A stretch of 11,983 nt of DNA from Streptomyces sp. NRRL WC-3549 (GTDB lineage: Bacteria > Actinomycetota > Actinomycetes > Streptomycetales > Streptomycetaceae). Location: the NCBI RefSeq assembly GCF_000721935.1, contig NZ_KL585395.1, forward strand, positions 208,335-220,317. Reading direction: 5' to 3'. The position numbers were made by a program, and so were the translations under genes. Of this stretch, positions 6,635 through 11,983 are shown piece after piece. Within the stretch, counting starts at the first letter, position 1, and each line of letters starts with the position of its first letter. The notes below the pieces were generated by a model. That model was not told the origin of the DNA, did not search any database, and worked only from the letters and a program-made list of their open reading frames with translations.

Positions 6635-6812
6635 GGCCGCGAGGCTACTCCGTGTCGGGCCCCGGAAGCGTTCCGACCTGCCCGTGGAACCCGCACCGCC
6701 GCCCTCTCGTATCCTCCGCCCCTACGACCGCGGGCAGGGCCTCTTACGCGCGCGGGTGGGGCGGCTTCGGCCCTCCGAGCGGGGGGGGTGAGAGGGCTGG
6801 GCTGTTTCCGCC

Positions 6813-7916
6813 CTAGGGTCGGGGGTGGGACTGCGGGAGGTGGACCGCATGCGGACTGGGGAGCGGGGAAGCGCGCACGATCGTGATCAGCCGGTCCGTC
6901 AGCTGGAGAGGGCTCGCCGCGGGATCGTCGTAACCCAGGAGCCGGTGACCGCGGATCACGCTGACCACCAGATCGTCGGTCTCCCGGACGTTCTTGCCCA
7001 CCTCGGCCTTTATCACCGGTCGTTCGACGAGATCGAGCCCGCTGCCCTGCTGGATGAGGTCTTCCATGACCGCGCCCGCGCTGGGGCTCAGAACGGAGAG
7101 ACCGAGCAGTCGGCCTGCCGCACTCGCGCTGGTGATCACGGCATCGGCACCCGACTGACGGAGCAGCGGCGCGTTCTCCTCCTCGCGCACGGCTGCCACG
7201 ATCTTCGCGCCCCGGTTGAGCTGACGCGCGGTCAGCGCCACGAGCACCGCTGTGTCGTCGCGCTGGGTGGCGATGATGATCTGCCGCGCCTTCTGGATTT
7301 CGGCCCGCAACAGCACATCGCTGCGTGTGGCATCGCCCAGAACCCCGACGAAGCCCTCGGCATTGGCGGCCTCGACCACTTTGCCGGCGGGGTCGACGAC
7401 GACGATCTGTTCCTTCTTCAGGCCTGTGGCGCAGAGCGTCTGGATCGCCGAGCGGCCCTTCGTGCCGAAACCGACGACAACGGTGTGTTCACGCAAGTTG
7501 GATCTCCAACGCTTCAGCCGGAAGTCCTCCCGGGTCCGCTCCGTCAGGACTTCGAGAGTGGTGCCGACCAGGATGATCAGGAAGAGCACGCGCAGCGGTG
7601 TCACCAGCACCACGTTGACCAGCCTGGCGGAATCGCTGTACGGGGTGATGTCGCCGTAACCGGTCGTCGAGAGGGTCACGGTCGCGTAGTAAGCGGCGTC
7701 GAGGAGGTCGACCTTGGTGTCGGCGCTGTCGTGGTAACCGTCCCGGTCCGCCCAGACGATGAACACCGTTATGGCCAGCACCGTCAGCGCCATGGCAAGC
7801 CGTTTGGCGACCTGGCGCAGCGGTCTGTCCACCACGCGCCGAGGCAGGAGTACCCGAGTGGGTACGACGTGCTCGTCGGCGCGCCTGGCCATCGCATCGT
7901 GGCCGGGAAGTTTCAC
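6813..7916 (-). CDS. Two-TM potassium channel with RCK (TrkA-N/TrkA-C) domain
   Basis: A 367-residue Kch/MthK-type channel. The first membrane segment is about 40-56 (LAMALTVLAITVFIVWA), then the pore loop with selectivity filter TTGYGD (84-89), then the second membrane segment (about 100-126). A cytoplasmic RCK domain follows: Rossmann motif VVVGFGTKG (146-154), with an acidic residue at the end of strand two (VVVDP, about 172-176). A C-terminal TrkA-C-like part contains KAEVGKNVRETDDLVV. It should gate K+ flow in response to a bound nucleotide or ion. I choose GTG 7916: its GTGA overlaps the moeA stop and GGAAGG lies 9 bases upstream (7931-7926). Starts at 7925 or 7955 would overlap moeA further and lack a properly spaced ribosome site. 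The start codon is inside a parS site. Confidence 0.9.
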   Translation of the reverse strand: MKLPGHDAMARRADEHVVPTRVLLPRRVVDRPLRQVAKRLAMALTVLAITVFIVWADRDGYHDSADTKVDLLDAAYYATVTLSTTGYGDITPYSDSARLVNVVLVTPLRVLFLIILVGTTLEVLTERTREDFRLKRWRSNLREHTVVVGFGTKGRSAIQTLCATGLKKEQIVVVDPAGKVVEAANAEGFVGVLGDATRSDVLLRAEIQKARQIIIATQRDDTAVLVALTARQLNRGAKIVAAVREEENAPLLRQSGADAVITSASAAGRLLGLSVLSPSAGAVMEDLIQQGSGLDLVERPVIKAEVGKNVRETDDLVVSVIRGHRLLGYDDPAASPLQLTDRLITIVRASPLPSPHAVHLPQSHPRP

Positions 7917-7923
7917 GTGAAAC
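7910..7923. other. parS: parS chromosome-partitioning site (ParB binding)
   Basis: GTTTCACGTGAAAC is a perfect palindrome and identical to the 14-bp Streptomyces parS consensus that ParB binds to organise the origin region. It lies across the junction of the moeA and channel genes: in the minus direction its bases encode the moeA tail Cys-Phe-Thr-stop and the GTG start plus Lys of the channel. Only one exact copy was seen in this window. Confidence 0.92.
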
Positions 7924-8674
7924 ACCCTTCCGTCCACGGCGCTGCCGAGGCCCACGGTAGATCGAGGATCTCCACCTCGGTGCCGGACCGTACCCCGCCC
8001 GGAGGCACCACGGCCAGTCCGTCCGCAGCTGCGATCCCTCGCAGCATGGCGGGACCGTTGTAGTGCAGGGGAACGATGCTGTCCGCCTGATGCATGACGG
8101 GGATGAGCCGGGTGTCGTGCGGGTGGCCGTCCACCTCTTCGTGCACGGTCGGGCGGTACGGCTCCGGGGCCGGGCGTCCGGCGATGCCCCGCAGCAGGGG
8201 CTCGGCCAGCGTGAGCAGCCCGGACACGGCAGCGAGCGGATTACCGGGCAGGCCCACGACATAGGGCCCCGCGTCCGGCAGACGTGCCAGGAGCATCGGA
8301 TGACCGGGACGCACCGACACCCCGTCCACGAGCAGCTCCGCACCCACCGCGGCAAGGACCGGATGGACGTGGTCGACGGGCCCGGCGGCGGTTCCGCCGG
8401 TGGTGAGGACGAGGTCGGCGTCCGAGGTGGTGAGCGCGTGCCGAAGCGCCTCCGCATCGTCACCGAGACGCTGCGGAGCGCTGACCTCGACTCCCAGCGA
8501 ACGGAGCCAGGGGCCCAGCATCGGGCCGAGGGCGTCCCGGATCAGCCCGTCATGGGGGAGCCCGGCGGTGAGGAGTTCGTCACCGAGGACGAGCACGTCC
8601 ACACGAGGCCGGGGTACGCCCACGAGCGCGTCGTACCCGGCAGCGGCCGCCAGTCCGAGGACCGGCGGGGGCAC
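7913..8674 (-). CDS. moeA: MoeA-like molybdopterin molybdenumtransferase, C-terminal part after frameshift
   Basis: This frame holds the catalytic MoeA domain 3 and the beta-barrel domain 4. From the apparent GTG at 8674: domain 3 about residues 24-165 (VDVLVLGDELL, LVLTTGGTAAGPVDH at 88-102, VRPGHP at 121-126, GLPGNP at 141-146) and domain 4 about 170-245 (ending GGVRSGTEVEILDL). MoeA inserts molybdate into molybdopterin-AMP to make active molybdenum cofactor. The usual TGGVSVG turn reads TGGTAAG here, which may be a subgroup trait. The sequence PPPVLGLAAAAGYD at its start is the direct continuation of the preceding MoeA domains, so it was one gene with the frame ending at 8580; the GTG at 8674 is probably not a natural start. 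The stop TGA (7915-7913) overlaps the channel start. Confidence 0.8.
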   Translation of the reverse strand: MPPPVLGLAAAAGYDALVGVPRPRVDVLVLGDELLTAGLPHDGLIRDALGPMLGPWLRSLGVEVSAPQRLGDDAEALRHALTTSDADLVLTTGGTAAGPVDHVHPVLAAVGAELLVDGVSVRPGHPMLLARLPDAGPYVVGLPGNPLAAVSGLLTLAEPLLRGIAGRPAPEPYRPTVHEEVDGHPHDTRLIPVMHQADSIVPLHYNGPAMLRGIAAADGLAVVPPGGVRSGTEVEILDLPWASAAPWTEGCFT

Positions 8675-9710
8675 GACGGGCGAGGACCGGCGGGGTCACG
8701 ACGGTCCCCGCGGGGAGGAGTTGGTCTCCGGAGCGGCATTCCTGGCCGCGCGGGCGGATGTCCTGCCCGGGGACGACGTCGCGGGTGGCGTGGAGCATGC
8801 CCTTCTCCTCGTCGAGCCGGGCGTGTTCGCTGCGGATGACGGCGGTGGCCTCGGCCGGGATGCGGGCCCCGGTGGCGATACGGACCGTCTGTCCGTCGAG
8901 GAGGGGGTCTGCCACGCCGTGTCCCGCGAGGAGCCCCCGGCCGGTCCGGACGGCCCAGGGTCCGGGTCCGGCGACGACCCAGCCGTCCATGGCTGACGTG
9001 TCGAAGGACGGGAGATCGGTGAGCGCCACCACCGCTTCGGCCAGGACGTGCCCGAGGGCGCGGTCCAGGGGGAGCCGGAGGGAGGGGAGGGGCGCCGTCC
9101 GGCCCAGCCGCTCTGCCAGCGCACGCGCCTCACGCCACGGGGCGCCGGGTTGGGTGCGGGGGCCGGAACGGGTGTGGGTGCCGGGCTCCTCCGGGGTGAC
9201 GCTGGTGCGCAGGGTTCCGGCGTGGGTGCTCACGGCTGCGGCATCCGGAAACCTCGGAATCGGCGAGTCCGGGGACGCCGACGTCGCAGCCGACGTCGTA
9301 CCGACCTGCTGCGGTGTGGTGTGGCCGTGTACGGCGTGGGCGTGAGCGCTGTGGCCCTCTGCCGGGTGGGCTTGAGCAGCGGGCTGTGGGGTGGAAATTC
9401 GAGTGGAGTGGGCTTGAGCGGAGTGGGCTTGAGCGGAGTGGGCTTGAGTGGAGTGCGGCTGTCCGCCGGGGTGCTGTGTGCTGTGGGGCTGTGTGCTGTG
9501 GGGCTGTGTGGTCCGGGACTCCGTTCCCAGCCTCCGTCCGCTCACGAGCGCCAGCGCCTGCTCGACGGCCCGCTCCTCGGCGGCCCGTGCCTCGGCGGCT
9601 CGTGCCTCGACAGCCCGCTCCTCGGCAGCCCGCTCCTGGGCGGTCCGCTTCTCGGCTGCTCCGCCGGAGGGCGGTCGCGGGCCGGAGGCCTCGCCTCCAC
9701 GCACGGTCAT
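8580..9710 (-). CDS. moeA: MoeA-like molybdopterin molybdenumtransferase, N-terminal part with long repetitive extension
   Basis: Residues 1-190 are an unusual extension: an Ala/Glu/Arg repeat (about 21-52), a His/Gln/Ser repeat with 13 histidines (71-130), then a low-complexity Ser/Thr/Pro stretch. The MoeA part begins near WREARALAERLG (192) and shows the signature SFDTSAMDGW (235-244), IATGARIP (278-285) and DIRPRGQE (317-324), up to PAGTVVTPPVL (333-343). After that the frame is wrong; the real continuation is in the frame ending at 7913. An imperfect 25-bp tandem duplication (8653-8702) causes the shift. Removing one copy would give about 590 residues, against roughly 400-430 for ordinary MoeA. 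ATG 9710 overlaps the upstream TGA as ATGA and has GAAGGGG 10 bases before it, so the extended N-terminus looks genuine. As written, the gene cannot make a full protein. Confidence 0.82.
   Translation of the reverse strand: MTVRGGEASGPRPPSGGAAEKRTAQERAAEERAVEARAAEARAAEERAVEQALALVSGRRLGTESRTTQPHSTQPHSTQHPGGQPHSTQAHSAQAHSAQAHSTRISTPQPAAQAHPAEGHSAHAHAVHGHTTPQQVGTTSAATSASPDSPIPRFPDAAAVSTHAGTLRTSVTPEEPGTHTRSGPRTQPGAPWREARALAERLGRTAPLPSLRLPLDRALGHVLAEAVVALTDLPSFDTSAMDGWVVAGPGPWAVRTGRGLLAGHGVADPLLDGQTVRIATGARIPAEATAVIRSEHARLDEEKGMLHATRDVVPGQDIRPRGQECRSGDQLLPAGTVVTPPVLARRAPAGPRTGGRCRVRRARGRTPASCGRARPR
8653..8702 (-). repeat. 25-bp imperfect tandem duplication that shifts the moeA frame
   Basis: Two adjacent 25-bp copies (8702-8678 and 8677-8653, minus strand) match at 22 positions and share GTCGTG and the core CCCCGCCGGTCCTCG. 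Deleting either copy restores the MoeA frame and the expected PPVLGLAAAAG. Deleting one C of the CCCCC run in the second copy would also restore frame, leaving an 8-residue insertion. Confidence 0.8.
9318..9512 (-). repeat. 15-bp coding repeats: His/Gln/Ser-rich segment of moeA
   Basis: Residues 67-131 of the moeA product are built from five-residue units such as QPHST and QAHSA. The DNA shows a near-identical 15-bp period, for example GGAGTGGGCTTGAGC around 9400-9450 and GCTGTGTGCTGTGGG around 9470-9500 on the plus strand. The period keeps the reading frame, so units can be gained or lost without harm. Confidence 0.75.
9555..9650 (-). repeat. 15-bp coding repeats: Ala/Glu/Arg-rich segment of moeA
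   Basis: Residues 21-52 of the moeA product read as units of RAAEE, RAVEA, RAAEA and RAAEE, again five residues per unit. Alternating charges and alanine suggest a short alpha-helix or coiled coil. Confidence 0.65.
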
Positions 9711-10582
9711 GGCGCGCCGGCCCCTTCGTCAGCCTCCGTTTCTTCCTCCCACCGGAGTGCGAGCGCGACGGCCTTGCGGGCGGCCTCGGCCACCGCCTCT
9801 GCCGCGTCCTCGGGGCTCTGCCCTCTGCTCGCCGCCGCAGCCGCGTACCCCACCAGGAAGGTGGTCAACGGTGCGGCAGGTCGGGCGACGCCATGCGCGG
9901 CGTCACGGGCGAGGTCGAGCAGAACATCGATGTCGACGTCGAGTTCGATGCCCAGCTCGTTCTTGACTGCGGTGATCCATTCGTCCAGCACGGTCCCATG
10001 CTCCCTGATCCGGGTGCGAGCGGCGGCAAGGTCGTCCCAGGTGTCGCAGTCGAACGACGCCAGCGGCCCGGCCTCGACACGGGCCATCGCCAGTTCTGTG
10101 GTCAGCAGACGCAGGGGGAGCCCGGCGAGGCTGCCGTGTTCGGTGGCCAGGAGCGCCAGCTCCCGGCGGAGCGGCTCGGCACGGTAGGCGGCGACCAGTG
10201 GCTGGTCCCTGCCGCCGGGATCGGTGCACATGGCGCCCTCCCAGGCACCTGTTCCGGCTGCCGCCAGCAACGAGCGGACGGTCTCCTCGCCCAGGAACGG
10301 CAGATCCGCGGAGAGCACCAGCACCACCCCCTGGTCCGTCTGCCGCACCCCCGCGTCCAGGGCGGCCAACGGGCCTCCGCCATGGGGCACTTCGCGCGCC
10401 CATACGATCGGACGCCGAGTGGGCCTGCGCCCGCCCACCACCACGGTGGTCCGGGCTCCGGCACAGACGGCGAGCACCCGGTCGAGCAGGGAACGTGCCC
10501 CCACGCTCAGCCCTGGCTTGTCGGCGCCACCCAGCCGCCTCGCGGCCCCGCCGGCGAGAACGATGGCGTCATACGCGGTCAT
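9707..10582 (-). CDS. MobA-like nucleotidyltransferase fused to a DUF6457-type domain
   Basis: The 291-residue product has two parts. Residues 1-195 are a MobA-like NTP transferase: the nucleotide-binding loop IVLAGGAARRLGGADKP (7-23), HGGGPLAALDAG (67-78), metal-binding SADLPFL (91-97) and FDCDTWDDL (177-185). MobA enzymes attach GMP to molybdenum cofactor. Residues about 198-280 (LDEWITAVKNELGI to ALRWEEE) form a helical domain matching what I know as DUF6457, which often accompanies molybdenum-cofactor genes in actinobacteria. The start ATG 10582 (MTAYDAIVLAGG) places the loop at the normal position; the longer in-frame start at 10669 adds 29 low-complexity residues. The stop overlaps the moeA start as ATGA, so the two are probably translated together. 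The nucleotide used is not shown by sequence. Confidence 0.88.
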   Translation of the reverse strand: MTAYDAIVLAGGAARRLGGADKPGLSVGARSLLDRVLAVCAGARTTVVVGGRRPTRRPIVWAREVPHGGGPLAALDAGVRQTDQGVVLVLSADLPFLGEETVRSLLAAAGTGAWEGAMCTDPGGRDQPLVAAYRAEPLRRELALLATEHGSLAGLPLRLLTTELAMARVEAGPLASFDCDTWDDLAAARTRIREHGTVLDEWITAVKNELGIELDVDIDVLLDLARDAAHGVARPAAPLTTFLVGYAAAAASRGQSPEDAAEAVAEAARKAVALALRWEEETEADEGAGAP

Positions 10583-11010
10583 GCCCCGAGTATGCGTGCC
10601 CCCCGCTTCGCCAGGACAGCCCGGGGTCGCGTCCGACCCCGACCCGTACCGGCGGCCTGAACGGTCCACCCCCTCTCCCGGCCCCGGTCCCGGCCCTGGC
10701 CGCCCAGCGATCCCCTGGCCGATTCCGCCCCGCCCGGTGACGGGCGGGCTCCGACCGCCGGTGGCGCGGGTCCGCTCCCCCGGCGATCAGCGACCCGCCC
10801 GGCAACCGATACCTGCTCGGGCCTCGGGCCCGAGCCCGGATCCGGCAGTCCGGATCTGGGCGTGGATGTGCAGCCTGCGAGCCCGCGCCCGATGCCTGGT
10901 CGCAGGGCCGCGTCTCCTGGGGTTCTCGCCCCAGAACCTCGCCCCGGAGGTTCCGCCCCAGAGGTTCCGCCCCCCAGGGGCGGGCCCCGGCCCTGGGCCC
11001 CCCGCCCGGT
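10583..11010 (-). promoter_or_regulatory. 428-bp non-coding gap: E2 3' end and leader of the mobA-moeA-channel genes
   Basis: No supported gene lies here. Hairpins are an 8-bp stem (10622-10629 / 10634-10641), a 9-bp stem with a 3-nt loop (10815-10823 / 10827-10835) and a 7-bp stem (10839-10845 / 10850-10856). GGGCGGG / CCCGCCC (10978-10984 / 11001-11007), just after the E2 stop, is a possible terminator. A CATACT box lies 6 bases before the ATG at 10582, hinting at a short-leader or leaderless transcript, but I see no matching -35. Confidence 0.45.
10922..10977 (-). repeat. 14-bp tandem repeat (four units)
   Basis: Four 14-bp units of the type GTTCCGCCCCAGAG run through 10922-10977, with unit 2 the most divergent. 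Because some units read AACCTC and others GAGGTT, they can also pair (10934-10940 / 10947-10953). The array is 34 to 89 bases past the E2 stop. Confidence 0.6.
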
Positions 11011-11983
11011 CTATAGCGTGCGCAGCAGCAGCGCCGGCTGCTCCACGCAGTCGGCCACGTACCGCAGGAAGCCGCCCGCGGTCCCCCCGTCGCACACCCG
11101 GTGGTCGAAGGTGAGCGAGAGTTGGACGACCTGTCGTACCGCCAGCTCCCCATCGTGGACCCATGGTTTGGCGACGATCCGGCCGACCCCGAGCATCGCC
11201 GCCTCGGGGTGATTGATGATCGGGGTCGATCCGTCGACACCGAACACGCCGTAGTTGTTCAGCGTGAAGGTGCCGCCGGTGAGCTGGGCAGGGGTGAGCC
11301 TGCCGGCCCGAGCCGTCTCGGTCAGGGAGCCGATCTCCGCGCTGATCGACTCCGTGTTGCGGGTGTGGGCGTCCCGTACGACCGGGACGACCAGGCCCCG
11401 TTCCGTCTGGGCGGCGAAACCGAGATGAACGGCGGGCAGGCGCACGATCTCCCGCGCCTCGGTGTCCACGGTGGAGTTGAGCTCGGGGAACCGGGCCAGA
11501 GCCGCCGTGCAGATGCGGGCCAGCAGGGCGAGCACGGAGACCCTGGGCGTCGTTCCTCCCTTGTCGGTGCCGTTCATCGCGGCCCTCGCCGCCATCAGCT
11601 CGGTGGCGTCGGCATCCACCCAGCACGTGGCCTCGGGGATCTCGCGCCGACTGCGCGACAGCTTGTCCGCGACCGCGCCCCGGACCCCGCGTAGGGCGAT
11701 CCGCTCGGCCGCGACCGCCCCGTCCGGTGCCGGTACGGGACGTGGCCCCAGGGACGCGGGGGCGGCGGCCTCCTGTTCCAGGCCTCTGATGGCGGACTCG
11801 ACGTCCGTACGCAGGATCAGGCCGTCCCGGCCCGAACCCGTGATGTGACGGAGGTCGAGTCCGTGCTGCCGTGCCAGCCTGCGTACCAGCGGGGAGACGA
11901 CCGCCACAGGCCCCCGGCCCTCGTCCGCAGCCTGCGCCCGCACGGGCACCGGAGCCGAAGCTGGTGCCGGTGCGGCTGCGGCG
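11011..11983 (-). CDS. Dihydrolipoamide acyltransferase (E2) of a 2-oxo acid dehydrogenase complex (partial)
   Basis: The last 323 residues of an E2 whose N-terminus, including the lipoyl domain, lies beyond the right edge. The visible part begins in an Ala/Pro linker. The peripheral E1/E3-binding domain follows (VVSPLVRRLARQHGLDL, ITGSGRDGLILRTDV; about 11898-11785), then a second linker and the acyltransferase domain with the active-site LTFDHRVCDGG; its catalytic His codon is 11103-11101. The conserved FTLNNYGVFGVDGSTPIINHPEAA block is intact. E2 passes the acyl group from lipoyl-lysine to CoA. By Streptomyces gene order and sequence it is most likely the branched-chain (bkd) complex, which supplies fatty-acid and polyketide primers. 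Pyruvate dehydrogenase E2 cannot be excluded from this fragment. The stop is TAG at 11013-11011. Confidence 0.92.
   Translation of the reverse strand, partial: AAAAPAPASAPVPVRAQAADEGRGPVAVVSPLVRRLARQHGLDLRHITGSGRDGLILRTDVESAIRGLEQEAAAPASLGPRPVPAPDGAVAAERIALRGVRGAVADKLSRSRREIPEATCWVDADATELMAARAAMNGTDKGGTTPRVSVLALLARICTAALARFPELNSTVDTEAREIVRLPAVHLGFAAQTERGLVVPVVRDAHTRNTESISAEIGSLTETARAGRLTPAQLTGGTFTLNNYGVFGVDGSTPIINHPEAAMLGVGRIVAKPWVHDGELAVRQVVQLSLTFDHRVCDGGTAGGFLRYVADCVEQPALLLRTL

Noticed and set aside
6635..6812. Promoter of the quinone oxidoreductase gene (GGAAC and TAGCCT boxes on the minus strand)
   Set aside because: The boxes have no correctly spaced partners, and the GGC-CGAA-GCC hairpin in the gap has only three base pairs, so neither is listed as a feature.
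7917..7955. Upstream starts (7955 and 7925) for the potassium channel
   Set aside because: They overlap moeA further and lack a well-spaced ribosome site; GTG 7916 has GGAAGG 9 bases upstream and a GTGA overlap.

Overview
This window is very GC-rich actinobacterial chromosome, most likely Streptomyces. The evidence is the strong third-position GC bias, a bacterial proteasome activator (Bpa/PafE) ending in GPYL, a perfect 14-bp Streptomyces-type ParB site (GTTTCACGTGAAAC), and a gene order of kinase pair, Bpa, quinone oxidoreductase, MoeA and acyltransferase E2. A parS site suggests the segment lies in the origin-proximal arm, where these sites cluster in Streptomyces; that position is inferred.

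Left part (1-4476). The C-terminal end of an unidentified plus-strand protein converges on a minus-strand membrane Ser/Thr kinase without PASTA domains; a 14-bp-stem hairpin separates them. A second, divergently transcribed Ser/Thr kinase with one C-terminal PASTA domain starts at 2144. Its reading frame is broken at 3233-3246 by a piece of the Tn5 mosaic-end/Nextera adapter (GTGTATAAGAGACAG), almost certainly a sequencing or assembly artefact. A 15-bp minisatellite and a hairpin follow, then a small secreted, C-terminally anchored protein.

Middle part (4477-6812). A 45-codon remnant resembling the end of an FtsX-type permease is followed by a ~55-bp imperfect tandem repeat and an 11-bp inverted repeat. 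Next come bpa and a 19-bp perfect hairpin shared with a convergent PIG3-family quinone oxidoreductase gene.

Right part (6813-11983), all on the minus strand. In transcription order: the end of an acyltransferase E2 (probably of a branched-chain 2-oxo acid dehydrogenase) cut by the window edge; a ~430-bp non-coding gap with hairpins and a 14-bp repeat; then a compact run of a MobA-like nucleotidyltransferase fused to a DUF6457-type domain, a MoeA-family molybdenum-cofactor gene, and a two-TM potassium channel with a TrkA-N/RCK domain. These three are joined by 4-bp start/stop overlaps (ATGA and GTGA), suggesting translational coupling. The moeA gene is frameshifted by an imperfect 25-bp tandem duplication and carries a long repetitive His-rich N-terminal extension. 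The parS site lies exactly on the moeA/channel junction and supplies both the moeA stop and the channel start.

I see no convincing new defence or biosynthetic system. The most noteworthy items are the adapter remnant, the parS placed inside a gene junction, the moeA duplication and the moeA extension.
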